DNA of 64,000 nucleotides, from contig NC_051090.1 in assembly GCF_901709675.1 (NCBI RefSeq), positions 8,635,842-8,699,841 of the forward strand, in the 5' to 3' direction. The notes under the pieces are model-generated. The model ran no database searches, was not told where the DNA came from, and was given only the letters and a program-made list of their open reading frames with translations. The position numbers were made by a program, and so were the translations under genes. Shown here in pieces: positions 1 to 12,400 of the stretch. Each line of letters opens with the position of its first letter. Position 1 is the stretch's first letter. This DNA is from Syngnathus acus. Its lineage: Eukaryota; Chordata; Actinopteri; Syngnathiformes; Syngnathidae.

Positions 1-396
<396 letters not shown>

Positions 397-1067
397 ATTC
401 GTTGTGTTGACGAAGTAGATGAAAGCGTTAAAGCGCGAGAACGACCATCCGAATGGTCCAGGTCCTCACCCAAAATAGAACCGGGTTGAATAAGTAGTTC
501 CGGATGATAAATTGTTCCCACCTTCGTGTTTCACTTCCTCGCTTTCTTCTGAAAAAGCACAAAGAGTATTTTTGTTGTTGCGATGATGAATCAATTATTA
601 ATTCCTATTCACAAATATTAAGTGTACAGACATGTCCTGGATCGTACAAATAAACTCCTGAAGAAATAAGTGCATGAAAAAACTGTAAACCCAAAAAGCC
701 AGTACTATTTTTCTACCGCTAGATAACGCACTTTCAGCGTTTTCTAATCAAGTTTGGTTTTGATTTAAAATACAATTTTGTAAATTGAGTTGCAATTAGT
801 AGACTAAGGGAACAGATTGGCAAAGATTTTTTTCTTATAACCTGGCACCAGAAGTGTGATTCCTCCATATCATTCTGATGTTACTCATGTCAGTACGACT
901 ATTGTTTCAAGCTGGAAATATTAATCATATTAAACTAAATCAAAATAATTAGGTTCGTTAAAGGCTTCCATTCTAAAAATTATACCTTTTTATATAGCAC
1001 TTACATAACATCTAGTTTACTGAAAGAGGCTATTAAAATATTCTTAAAAATGATAATAATAACTGAT
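397..1067. promoter_or_regulatory. srek1ip1 5' UTR/promoter side and spacer
   Basis: The stretch just upstream of the srek1ip1 start (397 to about 545) is richer in CpG than its surroundings and has no TATA box, as expected for a housekeeping promoter firing leftwards. The transcription start is not resolvable by eye. From about 550 to 1067 the DNA is AT-rich and I see no coding exon. Confidence 0.4.
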
Positions 1068-1113
1068 TCATTCATTCATCTTCCGAACTGCTTATCTTCA
1101 CAAGGGTTGTGGG
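1068..1113 (+). repeat. short remnant of a common fish interspersed repeat
   Basis: The segment reads CATTCATTCATCTTCCGAAC and then a CTTATC...CACAAGGGTTG block. This strongly resembles a module that recurs in many fish genomes near the ends of retroelement copies. Only about 45 bp is recognisable. The assignment is from memory of that motif and has no support from other copies in this window. Confidence 0.35.
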
Positions 1114-1266
1114 TTTGCATAAAAAAAATCATATTCATTAATGGAATATGGTCACATGCACCAAACACGTCCGTGGAGGTCTGTCTGCCTATCCCTCGGT
1201 GAAATCCATCAAAACTGCATTACACAACCTGTGGCACAATTTAGAGCTGCTTTTAGCTAGTCTAAA

Positions 1267-1440
1267 ATGGAATCTACTTTTGGTCACCAAATTGGCGGAA
1301 TGCCTAGCAAGGTGCAACGCGGTCTGCCGATTCTAAGACACATTAAACTAGGCTTGCTCCGGCATGAAAATTATGATGCGCATGTTTTTACGCCAAGCAA
1401 AATAGGGCCCCGAGTCTCAGGGGATGAAAACAAATCTTGA
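1267..1440 (+). CDS. unrecognised 57-residue ORF, possible micro-gene or terminal exon
   Basis: ATG at 1267 has a favourable context (AAAATGG) and opens a 57-codon frame ending in TGA at 1438-1440. The peptide begins MESTFGHQIGGMPSKVQRGL and contains HENYDAHVFTPSKIGPR. It is not low-complexity, reads like a genuine protein, and I do not recognise it. A splice-acceptor-like pyrimidine stretch ending CTTTTAG lies just upstream (to about 1256), so the ATG could sit at the start of a last exon with a short untranslated lead. A poly(A) signal follows 174 bp after the stop. It could equally be a processed pseudogene fragment. No upstream exon was found. Confidence 0.35.
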   Translation: MESTFGHQIGGMPSKVQRGLPILRHIKLGLLRHENYDAHVFTPSKIGPRVSGDENKS

Positions 1441-1613
1441 CTTATGTCTCCTTGGCCCTGGATCCAGGTGGTACACTATTAAAATGGACTCTTCGACGTC
1501 ATGACAGAAGACCACAAAACCATCTGGATAAACTATTTTACACAGGCTTTGTGTGAAATGGATGCTTTACTTTGAGAACTTGGAACTGTTGTGAATCAAA
1601 TGCTTGACCAGAA

Positions 1614-1619
1614 AATAAA
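1614..1619 (+). terminator. poly(A) signal AATAAA with GT-rich downstream element
   Basis: AATAAA is followed at once by a GTGTGTTTTGG stretch, the usual downstream element for cleavage and polyadenylation. It would terminate a plus-strand transcript containing the 57-codon ORF. Confidence 0.5.
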
Positions 1620-1640
1620 GTGTGTTTTGGATTTACACCT

Positions 1641-2484
1641 TACTGTTTATAGTCTTTTGGGGTTTCAAATAGGCTGCAGCGCCTCATAGAAGGTAACAAA
1701 CTTGTTGACAACTTTGCCTTCCCCACCTCGAGCTAGAATAATACAAGCAGTATAAACATTTAATAGTCTCTATTTCGGTGTGCAGTAATTTAGTGCATCA
1801 AATGTTCATCCTTAGTTTTCAGAAATAATATTTGCCATATACCTGATTGCTTTTCCAGTTAAGTCTGTTGTGGTTTAAAAGCAAGAGTCACACTGACATA
1901 TGGAAAATGTTGTCACGAGCCCCCCCCCCCCCCCCCCCCCCCCCCGCCTCACCTCACACACCACGACCCACACACACACATGATCACATCATCAAGCTAA
2001 AATATAACAGTGTTACCTACTTGCGTACGTTAGTTACATGAGGTCTAACCACAAACTCAAAATGGAGCTTAATCCACAATACCTCCGTATGTTTTTCCTA
2101 GACAATTCAGTCAGCGCTAAGGTTTAAAACCAGCATCTTACTCATTCTGACCAATTTGAGACATGGGATAAAAAACTTTGTCTCAACACTACTCTTTCTT
2201 TCATGCTCATACTTTGAAATAGCAGCCCTTTGCTAAAGAAAAGAGGCCTAAAATTGATGTTATTATAAATATGAATTAGCAGCTGCAGACAGGCTTGTTC
2301 ATGTTGATGTCTCTGCCGATATAAGACATTCTATTGTGTCTTTCTGCTGCTTCTTTCCTTTAATGCTTATCTTAGCTTCATTGCTATGACTTGCCTTCTG
2401 TCATCGGTTCAAATGAAGTACAACTGACAGTGTGTGTGTTTTTTTTAAACAATGTGACAGCGTTAACCTACTTGGACAGATACA
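1641..2484. other. spacer with a 26-C homopolymer
   Basis: No coding exon supported. It contains an uninterrupted run of about 26 C at 1920-1945, followed by a CA-rich stretch. Short ORFs crossing it are low-complexity. Confidence 0.6.
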
Positions 2485-2896
2485 CCGTATTTTCCGGACT
2501 ATAAGGTGCACCCAAAATCCTAAAATTTTCTCAAAAGCCGACAGTGCGCCTTATAGTCCGGTGCGCCTTATATATGGACCAAATTCCTAAATTTAAACTG
2601 GCCAGAAGCATTGTGTCATGAAATCAATCATAAGTGGCCCGCTGAAGACTATGAATCATGAATCAAAAAGACTATGGATCATTATTTTGTGATTATAAAG
2701 TAATTTGTTGCGTCTGAAGTTGAAATAAAAAAGATAAAATGGAGAATGATTTGATTTGGATTAAAAATCTGACATGATGCATTAATGGTGCGCCTTATAG
2801 TCCGGTGCCCCTTATATAAGGACAAAGTTTTAAAATGGGCCATTCATTGAAGGTGCGCCTTAAAGTCCGGTGCACCTTATAGTCCGGAAAATACGT
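2485..2896. mobile_element. TA-type MITE, copy 1 (worn ends)
   Basis: Left end CCGTATTTTCCGGACTATAA is mirrored at the right end by TTATAGTCCGGAAAATACG, giving terminal inverted repeats of about 28 bp around a 410-bp body. Internal sub-repeats read GGTGCGCCTTATAGTCCGG. The interior matches copy 3 (33385-33778) in opposite orientation. Unlike the other copies, the flanking TA dinucleotides are eroded. Confidence 0.85.
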
Positions 2897-4371
2897 TAAT
2901 TTAAATTTTTTTACAATAATACTGATGTGAGCCACTTCAACATTTTCTGAAACATTTTCTGAGAAACTAAAATACCGTTTAATACATGGTTCACACATCT
3001 CCCCCCCATTTTGTGTCCAATAAGCTGAGTGGCAAGAACGACTTTTTACAGATTTTTTTGTATCATCCTAATTTCCAGGCATTTCATTTTACGTACATCA
3101 ACCCTCGAGGTCAATTAGAGTTTGACACATTGGTTATTTACTGTCCTTTTTTGCCTACTATGAGGAAGAACCGTTGAATGCAAGAGAATAATCATTTGCT
3201 TATGAAAGGTGACTTGCTCCTGAACAATTTCTTTCTCCACTTATGAAATTACAGATTCACCCCTGAGGCCCAGGCTGATAAATCACACTTCTTTGTAGTA
3301 CTATGTATTGTATAGCCTGTTTATTTTATGCTACATTGATAGTTTCTGACCTAAATGCTAACGGAAATCAAATGTCAGATGCTCCTCATCTCACAGTGCG
3401 TCTGGTTAACACCTGGCGTACTCTATGGCCATGGTGGAGGATGTTTTTGGACCAAGGCCCAACCAGGTTTCAGCATGGCTCCACCATGTAAATAAACCTA
3501 TGTCTGACCTCAAGCGCCAGAGTGAGCAGTCTCCTGACCACTTGACACAATGTTCCTCCCACAAGCTTGATCCTCAAGACTGGGTGGCCGTTGAAGGAAA
3601 GGGAAACTGGCTTTGGCATGGATTCGGAAGAATAAACACAAGCCCTGTAGAACAGGCAGTAGAATCCAAGTTTACACCCGCCAAATGATTGGACATCTTG
3701 AATTATTAACATTATTTGACTTGGCTTTCATTTATTGGTATTTGGGCTGGGACTGAGATTTAAAAAAATAAAAAATACTGTTCTGATGGCAGAGGGAAAA
3801 TATAATGACCACCATCCATCTTGGTCAAAAGGCAGGCAAGCGCAGACATTTTGATGTCAACGTGCCCTTCAGCTGGAATTGCGAACATCACATGACCAAA
3901 CTCAAAAAGCAGGTGAGCTGCAACACATAGAGGTCACATTAATGATGGGAACATTTTGAAATGATTTTGCGTTTGAACAATGGCTTTTTATCGACTGTAC
4001 ATACGTATGTATATAGGAGAGGTGCAAGTTGCTCTACATTCCCCTGATGAATTGCCACCTACCTGCTTCCCTTCGGGCTACCTCTTTCCTTTCAGAATCT
4101 TTCTGCAAATGTAGAAGTTCAGTAATGACAGGCTTTGATGTGGAGGGGATCTAGGCTAAGCACGGAGCTTAGTGATGAGGCAGGAGAGACAAAGAAAATG
4201 AGGCAGCCAGTCGGATACAGCACGGATGTGTGTTGATTAAAATTATCTTTTTTTGCCGCAGTTCAATGCCTTAATTCAAATGTTTATTTTTCTGCTTAAG
4301 CCCTCCTTTCAAGCCAACAATTAATATGTTTACACATTTGATGCAATGGTGATAGAAGGGATAATTGAGCA

Positions 4372-4420
<49 letters not shown>

Positions 4421-6153
4421 AGTCTGGCATCTTGAGATGTTAAGAAACCAAGAAATGTCATAGTGGGTTATATGTTTTTGTTTTTCGAATGTGCCAACAC
4501 ATTCAACGTTGTTTTAAAATGTTGGACTGTTCCCTAAGAAAAATCTCCTATGGAGGGTGAATGTCATCCTCCCAACTGGAAGAGGAACATCCATGATATA
4601 GAGTTCATGTCACAGAGGCCTATTTGATAAATTCCTCCACAACCTTTGTCCTAGATGAAATGTACAGCGCAGCCCCACATACTCCTCGTGGTCAGCAACC
4701 GGAGATTCACCCATTGATGGATTATTTTCAATAAGGCTTATTCTTTCATTCCAGAGGTAAAACAACCAGAACATTTTGGTTTAAGCACATGACATTATTT
4801 ATGTCTGGTCAACATTTTTTATTGGACAATATTCATACAGTTTGTGTTGAGATTTAATTGATGGTGCTTAAAATAAAAGTAATAAACCAGGGCTGATTTT
4901 ATTCATGTCGCAAACCTATATTTATAATTTTGCACAGGTGGTTTGATTATTATTGTTATTTTTTTGTAACAACGATCTTCGGTTTTGGATAGGTGTTATC
5001 CTGGTTTGGCCTCTGTGCTCCAAAGAATGCGTTGGGCGTTTTAACACATGGATAATTATAGAGAACATTGGTGGATGGGTGGATCTGTTTGAGATAAAAA
5101 CCAAAAACTCACATTATTATGTTTTGGATGCTGGAAAACCAACAACAAAAAAATACACAGTTGACTGCCAGCGTACAAGTCCTAACAGCTGCTATAATAA
5201 CTAACTGCAAGTACGTTTTCTTGCATGGATGAGCCACAGTGAAAACAGCCCGCAGCTCTATACACTTATGATTTGGACTTTCTCTCAGGAGCCAACCCGT
5301 GACAAATGGACAGAGGAATGTGCCATTACAAGTTACTGTATCATGTTCATGCATGCCGCCGGTGGTATTCCCACTTCATGCATTGTTGGCCTCTTTAATG
5401 CCTATCGCAGCTCTACAGTACAGTTTGACCACAGTTTTGATTAAGCACTTGACTAACCATAAAGCCTTGTTGGCAACGGTTGAGCGGCTGGCAGAAAGGA
5501 GAGATGCTGTAATGAGGTTCACAAGGTGAGAGTCGCTGGGCTAAAATGTGATTCCTCTGGCCGTGTTGAACAAGAGTCGGCTCAAATCACCTCATTTCAC
5601 ACGTTGGCTCTTGTGCATGCGCAGGAGAGAAGCATTTTCATCCTGCAGGCGGTCGCTAGTAACTCACAGCAGGAAAATGCTAAATGTGGAGAAAAAGAAC
5701 TGAGTTGATTTGATGAGAGGGGAAATATTGGTCTATTTTAAATGCAAAGCTAAAGAAAGGAAGTGGCAATGGAAATGCAACCATTTTCCACTCATATGAA
5801 ACAGAGCACATCAAGACTCAATCATTCTCAAGAATAGCATAAACTTTCTTCTCAAGGGGAAGGGGAAAGAAATGGAAAGAGAAATGGTTATGATTTGTCT
5901 TGTGGTGCGTGCCAAGAAAAATGGTGTAGCGGTTTTCCCGCCTGCTCGTTTTTCTCCCATATTTAAGCCGGCTGCGTGCTGCTGGTAGACATTTACCACA
6001 TCAAGGGCCCATTCAAGTTTCTATCACTCGCATTTGTGTGAGGAGGGGAAGGGGAGGACTGCATTAAAGTAAACCCTTTAAAAAAAATAAAGAGAGGGTG
6101 GAAAGGGCCTGCGATGCTACAGTACTCCTGTGTGGTCTCTGCCCCCCCCCCCA

Positions 6154-6156
<3 letters not shown>
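2897..6156. other. intergenic spacer upstream of the first phosphatase gene
   Basis: No gene supported. ORFs of 60-87 codons occur (for example 3425-3688, 4953-5204, 5229-5444), but none has a recognisable domain, flanking splice logic or poly(A) context. An (ATT)n microsatellite lies at 4373-4418. Confidence 0.6.
4373..4418. repeat. (ATT)n microsatellite
   Basis: About 15 uninterrupted ATT units. Confidence 0.95.
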
Positions 6157-6229
<73 letters not shown>

Positions 6230-6280
6230 CTCTTGTTCTCTCTCTCTTGTTCTCTTTCTCGTTCTCTCTCTCTCTCTCTT
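6157..6280. repeat. (TC)n microsatellite just upstream of the first phosphatase promoter
   Basis: About 35 pure TC units (6157-6226), then an interrupted TC-rich tail to 6280. A run of 12 C precedes it at about 6141-6152. The tract ends about 85 bp before the TATA-like box, so it sits within the proximal promoter. Long Ser/Leu ORFs in this tract are artefacts. Confidence 0.95.
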
Positions 6281-6363
6281 TCACATAGGTTCCTCCCTCT
6301 CTCACATTCTGTCCAAACCTATAAGCTGGCGAGGGCCCTTACTTACTACACACCCAGCAGGGC

Positions 6364-6373
6364 TTTAAAAAGG
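6364..6373 (+). promoter_or_regulatory. TATA-like box of alkaline phosphatase copy 1
   Basis: TTTAAAAAGG lies 105 bp upstream of the start codon at 6478. This is a plausible core promoter position, leaving a 5' UTR of about 80 nt. It is a weaker match than the TATA box of copy 2. Confidence 0.45.
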
Positions 6374-6477
6374 CAGGTCTCACAGGTCTCATACTCCATA
6401 CTTTTTGGTTTTGGCGTTTTCTTCTGAACACCAGTCGAGTCCAGCATCTTCAGCCTCCGAGTCACATCACACCAGGG

Positions 6478-9400
6478 ATGCAGACGCCACATCGCTGGTC
6501 TCGGAATCTCCCACTCATTTTTCTGGGAACTATGTTGCTGGCAGGAGATTGGGCTGCTGTGGAAAGCCAAGGTGAGGAGTCAACACAGATACGAGTGGTC
6601 CCTGTGGTTGGGCTATTTCGAGCACTGTGTGTGCAGATGCAGGTAAACTCAACATGTTAATGTGTGTGAGGAGTCAGGACAGACTGTGCCTCAGAACAAA
6701 ATACACAAACTCAGGTTTGTGAGCAGAGAGAGAAGTCTGCAATTCTGCACATGAATAAAAAGTGTGGTTGAGCACAGTTTTGTTTGTTTTTATTTAAGTT
6801 TGATTGCATTCTGCTTAATATGTAAAGCAGGTGGTTAGGTTGAGTACAGCTCGGTCGGTAGATGTGTTCTCGACAGGTAAAGCACTAACACTCCGAATTT
6901 CTTATGACATTGTGTCAACATATGTACTGATCATATTCTTGGTCATCTTCAACAGTCCTGTACGAACATGAAAGAGAGGCAGCCTACTGGGATGCCCAGG
7001 CCAAGGCGACGCTGGATGCTGCGTTGAAACTCCGCCCTCGGGATCACCAGGCCAAAAACATGATCTTGTTCCTTGGAGATGGTATATATATATTTTTTGT
7101 CATTATTCTTGGAGTATTTTTCTCTGAAAAAGCAAGCGTGACATTGGTCAAGGGTAACCTCAAAATACGGGATGACAAACTGTCGGAAAATGGAGCCTTT
7201 TGAATGCAGGACATTGTGTATGTGTGGGTAGATAAGTACTCGATCCCAGTGGAATGAGTGGTTGTGGATGGAATAAGAGGGCCATGTGTGTGTGCTCAGT
7301 AGGAAAATGATGGTGGACCAACCATCTGGAGCATATTGTGAGAAGCTCACTGAGATTCAACGTCTAAGACCTGATTAATTACCTAATTAACCAGCTCAGT
7401 GGCCTAGTGGTAGAGTGTCCGCCCTGAGACTGGAAGGTTGTGGGTTCAAACCCCGGCCGGGTCATACCAAAGACTATAAAAATGGGACCCATTGCCTCCC
7501 TGCTTGGCACTCAGCATTAAGGGTTGGAATTGGGGGGTTAGATCACCAAAATGATTCCCGAGCGCGGCACCGCTGCTGCTCACTGCTCCCCTCTCCCCCA
7601 GGGGATGGATTAAAATCACATGGGGATGGGTTAAATGCAGAGGACAAATTTCACCACACCCAGATGTGTGTGTGACAATCATTGGGACTTTAAACTTTAA
7701 ACTTAAACTTTAATTGGCTCCATTCCAATAAATATTGCTTAGGTGGAATGAGGCCGAGGGGGCTCAAATTTTTCCACATTAACGTCATTCGAGCATATCT
7801 TTATGGCCGTTGCCTTGTGTACTGGGAAAGTCATACTGGAGCAGAAAAGACCCTTCTCCAAAAGGGTCAAGGTTACATTGATTAGGATTTTATTCATCAG
7901 ATGGCCAGACAGTCTAAATGCACAATGGCATTGCGTGAACGATTATGTAAGTCAGGGATGAGGACTTTAGGATGTGCAGCGACAATTCAGGTGGCAATGT
8001 CGATTAGTGCAGCGATGGTTGTCGGATTAGATCAGCAAGATGTGACCTCTTTCAGCAATGGAACTGTGGTAACAGCAATCAGTGAGGGGGAAAAAATTAC
8101 CATCAAAGTTAGAATGGTACCATTAAATCTATGTTATTTTAAAAAAACATATTTTAGACTGAGTTTAGCTGAGTTTTAAACCCAACCTTTCTTGGGTTAT
8201 GGTTGATGTAGCTTTGTTCCACCAGTAGCACCAGGACATCTACTTTAGCTCTCTTCTTGGACTCCTATGTAAACATTAGATTGTTATACCTTCCCCCCTG
8301 CTTTAAAGAGGGTATTGCTGATGTCTCTAGCAGATGTTGGGGTCTCCCAATGTTCCTCCTTACCATTATGTACTGTTGTTTTCATTAGTCTACCCATGCA
8401 ACTTCAGTGGTTTCTTCAGAAAATCTACATAATTGAAAAATATTTACTCAAGGGCTCTGATTTGATCAGATTTTTCCATCTTATCTCATCTTTTATTCTC
8501 ATATTTTTCCATCCTCAGCTTTATCGATAAGGTTTTTTTGCTGCTTCCACCGTAACCTAGTAAAGATGCAGTCTTTATTTTTAGCCGAGTCTTGTTGGCA
8601 AAACTCAAATGTAAGCCTGGGAATAGACATTCTATAGGATTTAAAATTCAAATGATTAATTTAATAGTTTTGGGCAGTGAATCCAAACCTGTTTCAGTTT
8701 ATAGCAAAAAGTAAGAAACATTTACTTTACAGTTCTAATACTAATGAAGGTGATAGTGTTTATGAAATCCAGTTTTGTAAATAGGCTCCAGTACACCTGC
8801 AGCCCTAGTAAGTATAAGCACTACAAAGAATGGATAGAACACTGTAATTGTTCTAAAAAAAAATAAAAGCAAACACAAGATGAGCTGTTCCATGCTGTAC
8901 AGTAAGTTCCATGATGTTGCACAGTAGTAATTTTGCACATGTTGACCCATGAGGTATTCTTTAAACAGTGGTCTTAATACTTGCCAAGCGCTGCTCTTTC
9001 AGTTGATGTTAATGGCATCAACTTTGTTTACTTGGAAGATGGTCAAATCCTCTTTTCACCTCAATTTGACAGGAATAGCCCTAGTTCTTCAAACAAACAT
9101 TTTTCTCTTTTCAACCAAGGGTGAAAATGTCTGCTTTGGATTTTGGATGCTCTTAAATTGAGAAAACCTTTGGAAACTTTCAAGGGTCATTGAGGTCATT
9201 AACTGACAGGAATATACAAAATGATTATATGACTATGCGAAATGACTATGCAAGTCAGTAACCGAACCCGTCATTGTCTTCCAGGAATGGGCGTGTCCAC
9301 TGTGTCAGCCGCTCGAATTCTGGAAGGCCAAATGCAGGGCAATGCAGGGGAGGAGACAGTCCTGGCCATGGACACCTTTCCATATGTGGCACTTTCAAAG

Positions 9401-12400
9401 GTGACAACACATTTACACCACATATTTCAAAAATACAACATAAAAACAAATATTTTGCCCTTCTTATGTGCTGAATTTAATTGATTCATATCTTGCTGAG
9501 CTGAGCATTTGTGTGTTGAATTGGATCTTATTACATTTTCTAGGTGACATTTTTTTATTTTATCGCAATGTGTGAGCTCTGATCCAATATTTGTTGCAGT
9601 ACGTATGCGAAACAAGCTCAGTTGATAGTTTTTTTTTTCCCACCAATTTACTTTCTTTAACGTGTTGTCTTTTCCCTTCTCACTAAGACTTTGGCCCTTA
9701 AACCTGGGTAAAGGCAACAGTTTAAGTAAAAATGCTGACACTGTGGCAAAATGAGAAAATAGATTTAAGGTGGGATCAAAGTTGAAGCCAACATCATAAG
9801 TCTTTAATTATGGTAACCATAGAGAGAAGGAAAGTTTAAAGCTCTACTCTATATGTTATGGTAAATACTGTAGTTTCTCATCTGCTAGGTCTTTCTGCAG
9901 AATATTCTGTGTACCTTTTTGAAAGGGGAACCAACCCCCCCCCCCGTTTTTTTCCAAAGTAAGAATACTTTATATGTGGCAGCACAAGTAAAATCACAGT
10001 ACACATACTCACCGTTCGTCACATGCAAATTAACTTTATTTTATGCACTTACGTTACTGTTATCCAAAGTGTCTAATACAAATATTCACAACAAAGGATG
10101 TAATCCATTATTCACCATTCATTAATATTTATAGTTCATTAAGCTACACTTACCTCTTTAAAAATTATCTTTGCAATGGGTCAGTTTGACACAGAACCTA
10201 ACAGGAAGGTTTAATATTCAATCTTGTGTACACCATGTCTGAGATGGAAAACAGAACGAACGAATTGCACATCAACTTCTTGATGTCAAAGAAATCTACA
10301 AAAATAAATCCATATTGGCTCACATATCTCAGTACACGTAGATGTTTATGATCATGCTGTATTTGGTAGTTTTTATACTTGACTGTAATGAAATTGAATA
10401 CTTCCCACCTTTATACCTGCAAAATAACAAAAAAAAGTCTAGAGGTCTATGAGCAATTGAAGTATTCATTCATTCATTCATGCATGCATTCATTCAAACA
10501 TATTTTATTTCACCAGACCTACAGTGTAGACAAGCAGGTGGCAGACAGTGCCAGCACAGCTACAGCCTACCATTGTGGAGTGAAAGCTAACGCCAAAACT
10601 GTTGGACTGAGCGGCAAGGCAGTGGCCTATGAATGTAACACCACCTTTGGCAACGAGGTCTACTCTGTGCTGCGACGTGCAAAAGCCAAAGGTAAAGGGT
10701 CAGCACGTTTAAGAGTTTCTTATCTGTATTATTGGATGAATAAACCAACCATCTGATAAACATGTTACTGGACTAACACCGGTTATAGTTCAATGTTCAC
10801 AGAAGGCTAATTAGGAGATGATTTTCCAGTGCTTAGCAAATGTTTGGATGGCTATGAAACAGTTTTATAATATTGACTTAGTCCTTGAGTACGTATGATG
10901 GACATCTTTTGGTGTCCTTAAATCACAGATAATGCATTTTTTTTACGACATTGCATAGCCAGAAAAGGATAAGACAACATACTGTAAGCCAAGAATTTTT
11001 TTATTTCAGTTTATTACCTTACTGCATATCCAATTTTAATGGCTGTCTATGTTCTTCATGTTCAAAATCTCTATGTTTATCCAACACCTGAAACAACCCA
11101 CAAACTGTGTGCACATAACCCTAATGCAGACTGACATTTTTCTCCATGGCCTTAAAAAATTGGTGACCTTGACATTACTCCAGTGGGTTCCATGTGCGTG
11201 TGTGTGCGTGTGTGCGTGTGTGCGTGCGTGCGTGTGTGTCAGGCAGTATCAGCAATCTGCTTGCAAGTACCGTATTTTCCGCACGAAAAGGCGCACCGGA
11301 TTATAAGGCGCACCTTCAATGAATGGCCCATTTTAAAACTTTGTCCATATACAAGGCGCACCGGATTATAAAGCGCACCTTCAATGAATGGTCCATTTTA
11401 AAACTTTGTCCATATATAAAATATATACAATTGGCCCGCGGGCCGGACTTTGGGCATGCCTGCTGTAGTGGCTCAATATTGGTCCATATATAAAGCGCAC
11501 CTGATTATAAGGCGCACTGTCGGCTTTTGAGAAAATTGGAGCTTTTTAGGTGCGCCTTATAGTGCAGAAAATACGGTATATGTCATTTTCTAATTTTTGA
11601 ATTTTAATGTCTTGTTTTCACTGTCCAGGTAAATCAGTCGGTATCGTGACTACCACTCGGGTCCAGCATGCATCACCGGCTGCTGCCTATGCACACTCAG
11701 TCAGCCGGAGCTGGTACAGTGATGCAGATCTTCCCAGCAGCGCACGTCATCAAGGGTGTGTGGACATCGCCACGCAACTAGTCACCAACGTTGACATTGA
11801 TGTGAGATTATTTTTGTATTCTTATATGTATGAGGATTGTACAGTTTAATTTTTTCCCCAACAATTCCAAGCCACTGTTTTGAATTTATGGTACTGCATA
11901 GGCTGGTGGTACAGTGGCGCATTTGACTCATAACCAAAATAATTGGCCGTCAACCTCTTCAGCAGGTGCCCGCTTCTTGGTTGAACATATTAAGACCCAT
12001 ACAATTTATAGATAGAGAGATGGACTTGCACACGCATTTTAACTTGTACCCATTATACTGTACATTGTACTGATTTTGTCATCACATTCACCTTATAGAA
12101 AACACTTTGCATAATGTTTATTGGTTGACGGTACAGTTAAATGTTTATTATTTTATGGCGCAATTTTCATACAGTGTATATTGGCTGTGCAAGGACTTTG
12201 GTCTGGATAAAGAGCATTGACAGGACAGTTGTGCAGAAACATACTGTATTGTCACAATTTTGAACACGGGTAGGGTTGTTATTATGCAGAGGTTTTTGGT
12301 GCTGTTCACTCAGTTGGATTTGAGCAAATAGTATCAATGATACTTGCTGCCTTGTGCAGTTTTCAGGCAGTTTTGCTCACTTGACAATTCTATCAGCTGA

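Noticed and set aside
3425-3688. 87-codon ORF containing LDPQDWVAV, faintly like the end of a retroviral pol
   Set aside because: Only one short resemblance, no integrase or protease blocks nearby, and stops in the expected continuation; not enough to call an endogenous retrovirus.
6098-6427. Ser/Leu-repeat ORFs of 84-109 codons
   Set aside because: Pure translation of the (TC)n microsatellite.
7393-7463. Possible functional tRNA gene
   Set aside because: A and B boxes are present, but no cloverleaf is evident and the unit continues into a SINE body.
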